Below, piece after piece: positions 26,101-39,201 of a stretch of 64,000 bases of DNA. Under the pieces are notes generated by a model. The model did no database searches. It worked only from the letters and a program-made list of their open reading frames with translations, and had not been told where the DNA came from. Source of the stretch: Camarhynchus parvulus (Eukaryota > Chordata > Aves > Passeriformes > Thraupidae). Position 1 is the stretch's first letter; every line of letters starts with the position of its first letter. Where the stretch lies: NCBI RefSeq assembly GCF_901933205.1, contig NC_044590.1, forward strand, positions 2,991,501-3,055,500. The letters run 5' to 3'. A program made the position numbers and the translations under genes.

Positions 26101-29100
26101 TTTATGGTTTGTGGGTTTGCCTGAACAATACACCTGCAAACCATGTAAGATCCAGCTTATACCCATCAGCTATCACTGTGCCTGCCCTGTTTTCTTTAAA
26201 CTTCATGTGAAATACTTTCATAAATTCTGTGGCACTACCTGTACATCCGTTGACATCAGCAAAACAAAGGGATACTCTCACCAGAGAGGATGGAAACAAC
26301 ATATAGGAAGAAGCAGGGGAGAGAGAAAACTTTCTGGATATGAATTTGAGTGCAAAAGAGGCACAATCACTGTGACTCTGCTGAAATATGTTTGGTGAGC
26401 CAAAAGAGATGCAAAAAAGGGGAAGAACTACGACTAGCAAATATGAGAAGACATAACAAAGAGACACAGGGCTGAAAAAATAGATGAGGATTCAGGCAGC
26501 TTGGATATCAAAGATGAATGTATCTCAGGAAAGATTCAATATTTACAAAGCCTTTTTTAAACTGCCAGTTCACAGAGAGAGTTAAAGCCCTCAGAGCTGA
26601 GTTAAAGACCTCAAAGGCCGATGCAGCTGCAGCAGCTCTGGCAGGGTAAGGGAGCTGCCATCCAGCCCAAATGCCCCTGCTCCAGGGACCCTCCCACACC
26701 GCAGAGCTCCTTCCTGAGCCGGGATTTTGGGAACAGCAGAGTATGGGGCTCAGTGCCCTGGGGTGGGCAGCAAGGGGTGGAGGGAGCAGATTCCTTCTTG
26801 AGGCTTCAAACAAAAATCAAACCTTGGTGTTATAGTATACATTTGATCAGTCACGTGGGCCAAAGGCTTTTCCTGAGGAATGTCTGTGTACACATCTTTC
26901 AAAAGGGATCAGTTCCCTTTCAGAGACCTGTGGGAGAGCCAAATTTCCAAAAATGCTTCATGTTATCTGATAAAGCCAGTGTTTACTGACATGTACTCTA
27001 TTAAAAATCTGGACATTTATGTGGGTTCCTAAATGGAACACAAGTTCTTTATCTGAATTTTGGCCCTGGAAATCCCATATTTCCATGATTCAGATACAGT
27101 GGGAGCAGCACAGTTATTCACTTCTGCATGCTAATCCTTGCCTACAAGCAGCGTATGATTGATATCTCAGATATGTATTAAAAATCAATGGAATGTGACT
27201 GTCTTGAATTTCCTTTTGGAAGAGGATCATGTCACTGGAACTCCTAACACCATGTGCTTGTGTTAGCCCAGCCCTTTTTCTGTTATCAGCAGAGGGACAT
27301 GTGGACATGGAGCAGCATTAGCTTTCTAGGCCTGCTCTTTCTATGCCTTATCAAGATATTTACTGGACAAGAACAAAAGATTCTTATTCACTAATCTGGC
27401 AAGCTCAAGAGTTTGAACTATAAATAAAGAGAAATACAGATCTGTACAATTGGAAAACTTCCCTGGCTTTCATTCCATTTCTGAAACTCCTTTTGTCTCC
27501 TTATCTCTGCACTTTTAGTGTCAGAAGTTTATGACCTATCAATCAATGAAGTATTAAGAGTAACTATTAAGGACATATTTATGTGAGAACCATGCGTAGC
27601 TCTTGGCATTGTGTATGGCCTCAGCCTCCCTTTGAGCCCACTCATTTTTCTGGGAGCATTTTACTCTTGGAAGAATGGCCTACTGTCAAATTAGTCATTT
27701 AACCATTGACAGAATGCCTGCTTCTCCCATTTTCAATTTGTGATCTGTGTAGGAATAACTGTTTGATCCAGGCACTTCTGTGGGCAGACAGCTTTATCAA
27801 ATGAATCATTAAAGGAGAATGAAATTTAAGCACAAAAATCGGCAGAGACACACCAGAATTTGGTCTGGTATTTCTTCATAAAATGAGGGATAGACCCTTT
27901 GGTTCTACAGCTGGTCCTGCCCATGAGATGAGGGAATCTTGCAGCTCATGGCCTCATTCAGTAATATTTTTCTCCTAACCAAATTCTGAGATTACTGCTC
28001 TTCCCAGAAAAAAAGCAGATTTAATTCCTGGAGCTAATGCAAGTATGGCCATAAATTTCAAGGAGAATAAATTCTCAAGACTGTCATCGGATTATTTGAT
28101 TCTTTAGCTCAGAAGAGAGCAGAAGCAGAGAAGGTTGACACAAAATCTGAGATGCAAATATGAGAGAAAAAGGGGATTGAGATACTGGATTGAGATTCAA
28201 AATATCTAGTTTCAGATTTCCTAGCTGATCTAAAGAATTAGTCATTATTATCTTCATAATCTGTAATCTCCCCATTTTACCTATTTTGTCTGTTTTACTT
28301 CTGAACGTTTATTAAATCCAAAAGGCAAGAACTGGTTTTACTCCACAGGACCACAGCACACCCATAGGCACTTCTTGCTGTAATACTAACAAAATAACAA
28401 AGATATAAAATCAGATCACACTGTCCTCACATGTTTGAATATTCTGAACTGGAGCACATTTTAATTTTGTATTTACATTTCAGAATTCCAACACTGATTT
28501 TAAATACTAAAAGTCTGGGGACAGCTTCAGGGTTGCAAAATTTTCTGAGAAGAGCAGACAAGAAATGCAATATTGACTGAAACAAATTATGCCAATCACA
28601 ATGAAAGTAATTAATATTTAACTTTGTTTTCTTAGTCTTTTCTCCCTGTATTTTACCTCCAGAACATCCCTCCTATCTCCTACACTGCAATTAGCTCAGG
28701 CTGGAACAATCTGTTTAAAGGGCCTGAGGAGAGACAGGAGAGGAGGATATGGGGAACATGAAAGCAGCAACAAAGCCACATCTCCTCCTGTGATTACAAG
28801 AGGCAGAAGATCAAATATGAACTTTAATAGTAGCAAACTCAGGACTAGACTTAATAGTTGCAAATTGTTCCAAGTGCTCAGCACACCAATGTGCAGCAAC
28901 ACTCAGAAATTAATCTGAGGAAAAGCTCATAAAGGTGGGGGAACCCACCAGAGTGATAATGCATCATGGAGAGCTGTCACAAGAAATGAAAGTACAGCAG
29001 CAATTAGCAGACACAGTACTAAGCACTGTGCCATTTTCCCCATTTTAATTGCACTTCATCTTAGTCAGAAGCTAAACTCAAACTGAACTCTGTTGGAGAT

Positions 29101-29559
29101 GGCAGAATTGACTCGTTTTGAAGAACACAATGGCCTAACAGTTAACTTCTACTTTTCTAACAAAATAAAGAGTAGGAGTTGGAGAAAAAAAATGCAGGAA
29201 GAACTGGGAGTAGCGACAGCTCAGAATGATTTGCTGAGAGCAGTGTTCATGTTCTAAAGGAAGTCCTCAGAAAACTCTAATATACTTCCCATTGCTCTCT
29301 ATTAAATTTTCTTTACATTTCTACCTTAAACACTGTCAGGAACTCAGCTGTTCCTGAGGAACAGGTACTTTTTATTGGGGTCCTTTCCCTGTTGGCTGGA
29401 GAGCCTCCATCCTCTTGTCCCTCCTGGAGAGTCAGGCACAGGCCCCATGGCAACACTCCTGGGGCCAGACTAAAAAGTCCGTGAGTGCAAAGGGCACTTT
29501 GGGAAGGCAGCAGCACAAATAAATCCATTTGAGCTCGATAGGCAAAGAACTGGAACCCT

Positions 29560-29581
29560 ACCCCTGCCGTACAGCAGGGGT
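29560..29581. repeat. short inverted repeat (8-bp arms, 6-nt loop)
   Basis: ACCCCTGC at 29560-29567 and GCAGGGGT at 29574-29581 are perfect reverse complements separated by six bases, giving a GC-rich hairpin. There is no T-run after it and no known RNA family, so the function is unknown and it may be coincidental. Confidence 0.5.
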
Positions 29582-30038
29582 GAGACTCAGCCCTTGCCCA
29601 TTTCTACTCTCATTGTACTTGGCCTAACTTCATAACTCACAAGGGCTTTTTTTGGTGGTGAAACACTCAATTCTCTCTTCCCAGCCTGTTTTTCTCCTTG
29701 GTTTTGAGGTTACAAATGTTGGGAGACAGAGCTGCTTCCCGCATGGCACCTGCCACTGGGTATCCCAGTATTTTGTTCTGCCTGTGGGTTTCTTTGGATG
29801 AGTGGATGTGAAGTGGAAACTACACAGGACAGCTCTGAGGAGTAAGATTCAGTTCCATATATTTACAGGAGTTCCTCTGCAGTGTGTTCTTCCCAACAGA
29901 TATCACTTTGATGAAGATGTAGCTTTTCCTTTTGCAGCGTGACACTGATCTGCTGAAGTTTTTAAATCCAAGATTAACAATCATTCTTCTTGACACGACA
30001 TTCTACTTTTTTTAGCTTTCAACAAACTTTAATAACAT

Positions 30039-30068
30039 GAGAAGAAAAGAGAAGAGAAGAGAAAGAAA
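30039..30068 (+). repeat. GAGAA-type simple repeat
   Basis: An imperfect run of GAGAA/GAGAAA units with purines only, about 30 bases long. This is a simple repeat of a kind common in vertebrate introns and intergenic DNA. Confidence 0.8.
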
Positions 30069-32037
30069 TTTTGGCACACACTCATTCTTCACACAAAACA
30101 ATAACTGTTTTGGCATCCAGAGATGTCGTCTCCATACCGAAATACAATTTCACTTATTTTTACACATTGCTGGAGGAATTACCATTAGCTCTAACAAGCT
30201 CAGTAAAAAATAGTGCAAATATGAGACCCCCCACTGAATAGAGAGAAGGTAAGTAAATGATGGTAAATGTTCAGATACACATCATCACATTGCTCAGGAA
30301 CAATCAAACAAGTGACCAAGAATGATGAGCCAGACCCTGGCATGTCTGCTGTGACAACCTACATCTACATATTAAACCCTCCTTGCTATCTTTTTCTTCT
30401 TATTTCTTTGTCATTAACAGACCTTAGGGTCTCCACATATTCTCTAGCAAAAGCACTAATTGTATGTAACTTCTACACCAAACCTGTTTTAATGTAGTGA
30501 TGTACTTCCAGGATTTATAGACCTGACCAGTTTAATCAAAGAGCCATCTCTATGTGAAGTCCTGTGGATTTTAAATCTAACACCTTGCCACTCCTAAAAC
30601 CACACACAATGTAAGTTCATGAATTCCTAAATACAAATAGAAGCACACAAATAACAGAATTCATTATTGATGCCAACACCTATTTAAAACATGTATTGAA
30701 ATTTGAATAATTTCTTCATTATGATTTCTGCTACCCAGAGAATGCAGAATAAGACAACACAGATCAGCCATCCAAAGTCCATCATTCTCTCAGTATTTAA
30801 TAGCCCAGGACAGCGCCACAAAGTACTAATTCTTCCTACTAACCATTCAGAACCTAACTTGTCTGACAATGTTTCAACCTTGAATTGTATGATTTTTATC
30901 ACCATTATTTTCATACAAGAACAAAATACCAGGTATCAACAAAGCAAAGAAGAAACATTTCCAAGAACAGAATAAAGAATGATTCAGAGTAGAGGGTGTT
31001 TGAGACTGGCCCTGTTCAGAGCCTTGTGAGCAACCATTTAATGGCAATAACATGAAGAAGCAGTAAAGGTCAGACTGACCATCAAATGTCAGTCCCAGTC
31101 ATTCCGCTGGACCAACTCCCAAGGCTCCTGACTCATTTTTTTATTCAGGCAAAACCAAAGTCCCGTGAGGGGGGAAACTGTGTTTCCAGCATAAATATCA
31201 GACTGAGACTGAAGTACTGGTTTCAACTCACTCCTCCCCAAAGAGAATTCCTGTCTTGTTTCAGGAGAATTACATGAGACCACAACTAGAATCAGGTCCT
31301 AATGATTATGAATTTAAAAACCCATTTGACTTGTACCTTTGCTGTCTTTAACTGAGGTCCATAAGCAACCTGACTGAAGTGTAAAAAACCCATAGCACTT
31401 TGAGCTTTTTGAATTAATTCTTCAGTCAAGACTTAAGTCTGGACAGGATAAGAAATGTACACCAAAACCTGAGACATCACTACCTGCAGAAGAAAAGCAC
31501 CCACTGTACAGCTAAGTAAACCCAAAATAGTCCCATCATTACTAACTGCTAGACAGCCTCCTTCAGTGAAATTATTGCTATTGTGTTTCCCATGGAGAAT
31601 TCAAAGTAAGAACCAGATGTCTCTTACTTTTCTGTAAATTCAAACCTAAGTGAAGTGACAGCTGAATAACAGTAAAGGAGCTATTCTGAGATCTCCCATA
31701 CAGAGTATGGAAACCACTTCCTTTGCCTGCAGGTGCTTGCATTGATTTCTCACATGGACTATGACCAGTAATTATGCCACTGTGAAAAGAAAGAACAAAA
31801 GCACACAACCCTCAGCCACCTCAAAGTACAATTTTAAAGCTAAGAGAAATTATTTTTACAGATTTCTCCAATGAAATCCCTGGAATTTTGTCACTGTCAC
31901 ACCAATAAAGTCAGCACAGAACTACCACCAGTCTCTCCGGAACAGTAAATTTTTAGCAGGTGTCAAGAGTAAGAAGATTAAATATGACCATGGTATGCTG
32001 CAGTAGCAAGTCTCCAAATTTCATCCAACTTTGATTC

Positions 32038-32061
32038 TTTTTTTTTTTGTTTTTTTTTCTT
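32038..32061 (+). repeat. T-rich homopolymer-like run
   Basis: About 24 bases, nearly all T with a single G in the middle and a C near the end. It could be the reverse-strand poly(A) of a retroposed copy, but no recognisable sequence precedes it on the minus strand, so it is called simple sequence. Confidence 0.75.
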
Positions 32062-33168
32062 ATATTTGAGTTCTAACCATAAAGTGTAAACATGTTCCAT
32101 GTCAGGCAGCAGGAACACTGATCATGGATATCAGGGACAAGTTCGTGAGCCCAAAGTGAATTAGTCAGCCAAGGAAAAGATGGGTGGGGTTGGCCACCTT
32201 ATAAACTCGTTGAGAAAATTAGCAAGAGAAATAAGAATCAAGGAAGTAAAAATTTCTATATCCTTTTAGAACTTTCTCCCTCATCAGAGTGGGGCTTTTG
32301 AAGAGAAATATACAACCAGAGGGTCAAACACCATGGTGGTTTTATAGAGATAAGTGCATATGATAAAGAGTTTCTTGTCCCCAAAATCCTTGTTTATGTA
32401 GCAGATAAAAAGCATCCAGATGTCACCAAAAATAAATGCCCTGCTCCGTACGCTGCACTGTACGTCACTCTCACATGCTGCCGAGTTTGACATGGATTCA
32501 ACAACCAGCAACAGATGGTTCAGTTCTCTGCTTCCAGGGTGTGAGTTTAATGCTTTTTTTAGGAGGTATTGGGGCAATTCTTCTCTGCCTTTTATTTAGG
32601 CTAGAAATTAAATTAATTCACTGCAGAAATACTTAAAATACAGAGGATATCAGAGATTGGTAATGAGATTTTTTTTCCTTTTTTAATTCTGAGAATTTAT
32701 TAGAATTTTTCTTCTTTTAATTTAAACCTAGCAGCCAGAATTCATTGTGGCACTACCCTTCCAGGGACTAGAATTTATTCCTGGAGTGTAAAACAACCTG
32801 TAAATTTATGGGTGCTATATAAATAAATAATCCAGTATTATTTTTGTAACTCCAAAGCATGTTGGCTTTTTCAAGTTCACATGATGTATCTGGAGTTGGG
32901 CCCAGGATTTTTGGAACAACAACTTACATATTGTTACATTAGTGCAAGATAATTCTGTGGGTGCAAAGATATTGAAAACTTAAAAAATCCTTGAGAATGG
33001 TGGTGGCTGAGACATTTAGTATGGAAGGAAATACCCTTCCCTGAACAATGTGATCTGGGGTTTAGGCTTTAGGAGTTTTTTTCCCTCTGTTTGAGGGTTT
33101 TTTATTTAATTACAATTGGGAAAGGGTTTTAGGACATCATAAGGTCATTGCTTATGGCAAATCATCCC

Positions 33169-33272
33169 TCTCTGCATAAGACACTTTTGTTGTTGTTGTT
33201 GTTGTTTATTTGTTGTTTTCTGGTTGGGGTTTTTTTGTTGTTGCTTTTTTGGTGGTTTTTTTTATGCAGAGA
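33169..33272. repeat. GTT/T-rich tract bracketed by an 11-bp inverted repeat
   Basis: From 33185 to 33261 the plus strand is almost entirely G and T, starting with six GTT units and continuing as T runs broken by G. It is bracketed by TCTCTGCATAA at 33169-33179 and its exact reverse complement TTATGCAGAGA at 33262-33272. The tract could form a stem with an 82-base single-stranded loop, or be a decayed tiny element with terminal inverted repeats. No target-site duplication is visible outside the arms. An 11-bp inverted pair at this spacing is expected about once or twice by chance per window of this size. Confidence 0.65.
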
Positions 33273-36200
33273 TAAGAATTTAGATTGCCTCCTTCATTAA
33301 TTTCCACGACAAAATGGCAAACCTCTCTTCACAGATATCACAGGGCTACATGAATTGATACCAGTGACAACTTCCCCGAGCAAATCCTGAGAACTTGATT
33401 CTTTCATAATCCATATCAGTATAAAACAGATAAAGACAAGAGTTTCAGTGATGTAAAAGTAATCTTGGTACATTTACAAAAACTATTACCTAAGCAGTGA
33501 GATGTGAAAAAATAAATCTGAGAATTACCAGCACTGTAAGAGACCTGCTGAATCCCTTTCCTTTTGTTGTAAATATAAAATGCTGGGTTTATTTTATTTA
33601 TTTGAATATTTCCCTTCCAGAGTGCACAGCTGAGGGACCAAAAGTGCTTTCTGCTGAGCTATGAATATCTCAAATTAATATTCCCCTTAGCAACATTCAC
33701 TGACCAAATTAGAAGACTTGCCAAGTTTTCTCTGGCAGGTGATGTTGTAAGCGCTCATATTTCTTTACAAGGTTACTATCATAGCATGCTTTTCTAAAGT
33801 GTTTGTCAGTACCTTGCTAAAACTGTCCAGTTCCTTTAAGGAAAAAGACGTATCAACATTTTTGTAAGAGTAAGAATTCAGACTCAACAGAGAAATTCAG
33901 GACTTAATCCGAGAGATTCCACTCACATTAATATTCTTACTGGCTTATTGGATTTTCTCTGTGACTGAAATACAGCTACACAAAGTACTGTGGTCTTTTG
34001 ACAGGGAGTAAGGGAATTTCTCTAAACTAGTCCCATCTAAACATCAGCGCCCACTGTGCAGATTCCTTCTGCAGGAATTAGAACATCTGGAGAAAGTCAG
34101 CACAGATAAGGTATCTCTGACAGTAATCCCAAGATACTTTAAAATATCCCTGTACCCAGGTCTCTCTCCTTGACCTTAAGAAACCACTCTGAAAGTAAGA
34201 ACACCATCTCATCCTCCCCTGTTCAGCGTCAGCTCCCAGGTTTGAGGTTCCCCATTCATTATGTCAAGATATTATAAGGCACATAAATCAAAGAAAATTC
34301 TGAACTGGTTGACATTACAAATAAAATCATTTCCTACCTCTTTACCACACAAGATGGATCTAAAACATTTTAAGGAAGCCAACACAACACATCACCTGGA
34401 GACCTGCAGGTAAACCACTGTTTCTATATAATTTCACTTTCCAGACAATGCATTTCACTACCTACAGTAACTCTCGGGCTGCATTCATCTGTTTCAGAAA
34501 TTCTTGCACTCACTTGAAGTTTAAAGCTGAAACACCATTTTTTCTGTAGTCAGTGTTGCCTGTGGCTCCATGTCATAATGTCTTACTCAAAAGCTGAATC
34601 AGATGTGAAAAACAACTCTGTAATTAACCAGCAATTTGTATACAAGATAAAATATCTTCCTAGTAGGGGTATAATGGAATCATTATTGAAAGCTGTCTAA
34701 AAGCACTATGTGAAAATAGAGAGAAAGATGTTTGACCTCAGCTATACCAATTTCACAAATAAAGCCTTAATAATAGGCTGCAGTCACACTTGGCTGGGCA
34801 TTATTTCCCAGACACGCAAGGTCTGCATTACAGGGCCAGAAGCAATGACTCACTGCCAGCTGCCGTGATGGCACAGGGCAGCTTGCTATTCTGTCATAAG
34901 TTGTTTTGTGCACATTGTGAAAGCTTCTAGACATCTGATCCCTCAAGAAAACAGTCCCTGTCTATAAGCAAGAAGGTAGGGAGCTTCCTCCATTTCTGTG
35001 GCTTCATTTAAAGTTAATTTTTTGAAGGTGAGCGAGAGAATCAAATTATCCTTTGCTCAAAGACGCCTCAAAAGGTACCTTTTTAAAGACACAACTAATA
35101 AAGGAGGGTTGAATGCTTTCCACCCAAAGGCCACACAAACACGTGTTTGATGTTACGTGGCCATTCACATCCCTCAGCACCGCAGGCTGCGGTCACCGGG
35201 CAGTGCTGCACTGCTAAACAAACCCACAATGCTAAAAGGCTGCGCAGCTTTTCTGCCCCAGTCCCTGTCTAGATCCTCAGCTGTCCAAATTCCCACCAGC
35301 TGCAAGGAAGAACTGGAAAGCCAGCCGAGTCTAGCAGTTCTAAGACAGCTGATGATCTGTGTCAGTAAAAGCCCTTATGATCACTGCCGTGCTTTAGAGA
35401 CTTTCTTGTGTTTATGTCTTTTTGCTTACAGAGTATCTGATATTTCCTCTTGTCTTACAGGCATGACAGTGCTCCCACTTTTAGCAAAAGGCACAGGTTT
35501 ATGTGACTCTCCAAAGCTTGGAAATGAATAATCGGACTAAAAGCTTACACAACTTGTCTGAACATCTTCATTTTTGCCAGTGTATCTGAGGTTCTTAGAA
35601 ACTGGCTTACCTCATGAGATTTCTAGGATTCCTCATTTCTGAACTTCCTGGAGATAATCCTGTCTCTTACCATGCTGACACTGCTGAGTCTGCTCCTGGA
35701 GAGTGCCCAGACTTTTAGAGGAGCAGCCAATGTTGGACATATTTTGCAATAGTTTCTTAAACATTCAGAGGGAAATCAGCAATATTTCTTGTTGTAAAGT
35801 GATGAGGGTCTTACTTTTTCTGACACGTATCATCTGGTTCTCCAGTCTGCTGTCTGCAATAAGTAAGTAAGACAGGAGTCAAACTTCAAACACACACTGC
35901 TGTTTTCAGTAGTTTTTACCATTTCTCATTTCCCACTGACACTCTCTGCAGATCACATACGGTGTTCACACCTCTTCAATACCTTAGAAAAACCGAGGGA
36001 GCGAGATCAAGTTGAAAAGCTTGTACATAAATTTTTCTACAGAGGGAAAATTCACAGACAAAAATTTCCTGCTTGAGGGTATAAGGTAGCCTCTACATGC
36101 CTGAGGTTAGGACAGATGGGCCCTTTTGAGCATATAATAATTCCAGGATTGTCTGCTGTAGGGCTTCCTTGCAACCTTTTCATGTGGGACTGGCCATTGC

Positions 36201-38715
36201 CAGAGGTAACTAATGGACTAGATGGCCACAGCCATGACAATATAATGGTACACTTCCTGTCTTAGCATTATAAACAATTGTTAGTTTTATCCGATATGCT
36301 GTCCCCTCACATTATAATAAACTTCGAACTTTTAGCTGCTGCAAGAGAAGTTTGTCTCTTCAGTCAGCAACAGTACTTGTCCAGTAACTAAAGTTGGGCA
36401 TCATTTAACATCAGTTTCTCGACTACCACAGAAAACAATTACACAATGGCTGAGTCATATCTGGGGTTTGAAGACTGAATTTCTGCTTAAATTCTTCAGA
36501 ACTAGGGAACCTGAAGCAATAGTGTTACAGATTTCTGGAAAAGTACTATGAATGTTCCAGCCTGAAATTCTAGCTACATAAAGGAATCCTGCTTCACTTT
36601 TAGTGCATCTTTCATAGTGTTGAGACTGAAGATGCAGAGGAAGCAAGTTGAGGAGGAATGCTTCTCACAAGAAAGGACAATTGTATCACTGCAAAATTGC
36701 GTGTGACCCAATTCAGAGCACAAAGCACCAGGAAAGGCAAAGACAGCTGAGACAGCAAATTCTCAGTCTGAACACTTCAGAGATTTTCCTGTAGGTAAAA
36801 GAAAGAATAAGAGACAATGAAGGAGAAAAAGATAAAGAATGAAATTACAAAAATTATTTGTTTGAATCCTAATAATGAAGGACTGAGATAGATGTTCACT
36901 TAAACAAGGAACTCGTGCTGGAGAGTCCCATGTTAGCTGTTCACAGAAGCTGAATACCCCAAACTGTAAGTACAACCAAGTTTATGTAATAACATTTATC
37001 TCACATTATTTAGTCAGTCAGATATCCCAGTCTCATTCTGGGATGATACAAAATAGTACAAATCACATTTCATTACAAACACTGCTAGAATGTGGAAATC
37101 CAGTTACAACTATGTAAGTATAAATAAATATTGTGAATGGAACAATTAAAGAGCAACAATCTCTAAGCTTCTCCACATCAAAAATATAGTTGGCATCTGT
37201 TTGCATTTGAACACACACCAAAAGCAGCTCCTTAAATCCACAGACTTCACAAGTATCTGCATTAGTAGTTCTATAAACTTTCAGACTGTGATGTTTGCTG
37301 TGTTTAAACCTGGTACTGACATACCTAGAAACAATAATGAGAAAACTGGGGCCCATACTGACAGCTCACCTGCTTCTGACCTCAGGGGAAGCTTGGCTGG
37401 AGGAAGGTGAAGCATTTCAAGGTAGGAGCCAGTTTGAGTCTGAAGGTGCCTTCATGTCACATAGACACTCAGATAAGGTTCTCAAAGATTGTTACAGAAT
37501 TTTAAAAGGCTGTGTAGAGTGAATCCATTGCCTACCTGAGAGATATGACAGATGATTGCACACCATCTTAACATTTACTGTCTTTGAAGTGATATGCAGA
37601 GTCTAAGATAATAAAATGATCTCAAATAATGCTCCAGAATCAGAGCACAAAAGAGTCTGCCAGAGGCTCAATTCCCCTGCAATGCAGGGAGACATAGTCC
37701 AAGCAACATCAAACAGGAGAAAAAGTGAGAAATTATTCATTGCTTCCTTTGGTTTCTTAATAACCAAATCAGCCTAAGCAGAAGTAAACAGTGTTTGCTG
37801 AAAAGCATCAGTAAAAAACATATAGGAATGATAACTTTTTGTTAGGGTTGTGCTAATTCTTCAATGAATATGTTAAAAGTATTATCATGATTTAATCTGC
37901 CTTTAAAAAAAACTTCAGCCAATCATTGCAGTTATACATCTCTCATAGCTGGAAAAACACTGAACTGCAAAACTTATATTGATCAGTAACATTTTAGTTT
38001 TCAGAAATATTAACAGTAGTTTTAGCTTTAGAAGAAAGGGCTGTAGCCCACAGTGAATGTAAAATATTCTAGTATTCATGAACTAGCAATGGCAAAGTGC
38101 TATGTTCACCATTAGATGAATTTTTCTTTTCATCCCTATGTCCCATTAACCTGCTCTCCCATTCCCTGTGGAATGCTGTGAGCTTACACCACAAAGGATA
38201 TCTTCCCCCATAAGGCCAGAGCTGTGTTTGTTTCTCCAAACTGCCCCATGAAAATATGAAGTATCTCTTAGGCAAGAGTACGAACTCATCAGAATTTTGT
38301 GTTCAGACAGCTGACAGCTCTTGTTTCAGACAGAGGTAGCACCTCACTGCTAGAATTCCTGATAAAACCTTTCTGTGGTTGCTTTGCTGCTTCCAGCACT
38401 GTTAGCCTTTTTCTTCTGTTGTTTTGTCTCTCAAATGTGCTGTCCTTTGCCACAGTCATCATTGTTTTGTAATTTTAAGATTAATTCATGAAACTTAAAG
38501 TGATTCATAAGATCCCCTCAAGGTCAGAGCTAAAAGGAATCATGAACAGAGTATGATCCTTCAGGACCGACACATCAGTGAGTGTCTCAGTGCTGTGAGA
38601 GACAGGGAGTAATGGGAATTTTTATACTTCACAACAATACTGAAGGTTACTTCACAAGCTTCTAATTCAGATTTTCCAGCAAAAAGACTGCCAAGCATAA
38701 AAAAAATATTTCTGC
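33273..38715. other. noncoding stretch, with a mild CpG cluster
   Basis: No coding exon is recognised. Around 34740-34920 the sequence is balanced in composition and free of repeats, like conserved noncoding DNA. At about 35020-35400 there are roughly ten CpG in 370 bases, clearly above the surroundings, and the palindrome AAACACGTGTTT (35137-35148) containing a CACGTG E-box. An open frame of 124 codons on the plus strand at 35157-35531 overlaps this cluster but has no family features. Confidence 0.5.
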
Positions 38716-38950
38716 TTAGGCCTGGTATCTGGTGTGGTAAGTCAGTGTGAATGGTCCATTAGCCCCCGAGAAGTCCAGTGGAACGTGGTGGAACAAATCC
38801 CGAAGGCAGCGCACAGATGAGTAATGGTGTTTCACTGGATCAGGGTCACATGAGGAGAGGTGAACAATGGCAACTGTATTTCCAAAGCCTGGAATCTCTC
38901 TCCATGATTTTTTCTCTTCTTGCAACAGGACCTTCTCAGTTTCCACTTTT
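38716..38950 (-). CDS. candidate terminal coding exon (or retrocopy fragment) of an unrecognised protein
   Basis: I do not recognise this gene. On the minus strand an open frame of about 77 codons ends in TAA at 38716-38718. Its residues look like real protein: a charged start (VETEKVLLQEEKKSWREIPG), then a mixed hydrophobic and charged stretch containing GFGNTVAIVHLSS, RCLRDLFHHVPLDF and a polar-aromatic tail TLTYHTRYQA. Codons are varied and include several CpG, unusual for chance frames in this AT-rich region. A usable splice acceptor (a short T-run, then CCAAAG) sits just upstream, so the exon would begin at 38950 and complete a codon begun in the previous exon. A second AG allows a start at 38945. 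An in-frame ATG lies at 38968-38970, so a small intact ORF is also possible. No upstream exon was found with confidence and no clear AATAAA follows close by. Alternatives are a chance frame or a processed fragment. Confidence 0.3.
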
Positions 38951-39140
38951 CTTTGGAAAAAACACCACATTTATCATGCCAGTGACCAGACTGATCACAA
39001 CCCAGACAACCACATTAAATCAGTACAGATTTTACCATGAAAAAGATGTATCCAAATTACCTTGTGTATGTTTATCTATTTTGAATAAAGCAAAAACAAA
39101 CTAGGTAGCTCAAAATTAGGAAGATGCGATGGTTTCGGTT

Positions 39141-39201
39141 TGAAAAATGAAAAACCAAACAAAACTGAAAAACCAAATGAAAAACCAAACTGCAAAACCA
39201 T
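39141..39201 (+). repeat. A/C-rich imperfect tandem repeat
   Basis: Units of the form TGAAAAACCAAA(C) recur about four times with small insertions and substitutions. Just upstream, GGTTTCGGTTT is roughly complementary to the unit. It is a degenerate minisatellite with no coding meaning. Confidence 0.7.

Larger units (their letters stand above)
18893..33168. other. long noncoding stretch, no gene recognised
   Basis: About 14 kb with no recognisable coding exon, RNA gene or transposon. Local details: a 16-bp octamer palindrome at 19807-19822, a purine-rich tract at 20062-20102, a slightly GC-richer patch at 26600-26800, an ACCCCTGC hairpin at 29560-29581, a GA-rich run at 30039-30068 and a T-rich run at 32038-32061. 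Open frames up to about 120 codons occur on both strands over the same DNA, which argues against coding. Confidence 0.55.

Noticed and set aside
32455..32478. Minus-strand residues ACESDVQC resembling the start of the prokineticin mature peptide
   Set aside because: Only eight residues match; the following cysteines and the rest of the domain are absent and no splice acceptor precedes it. A chance match among many translated frames is the simplest reading.
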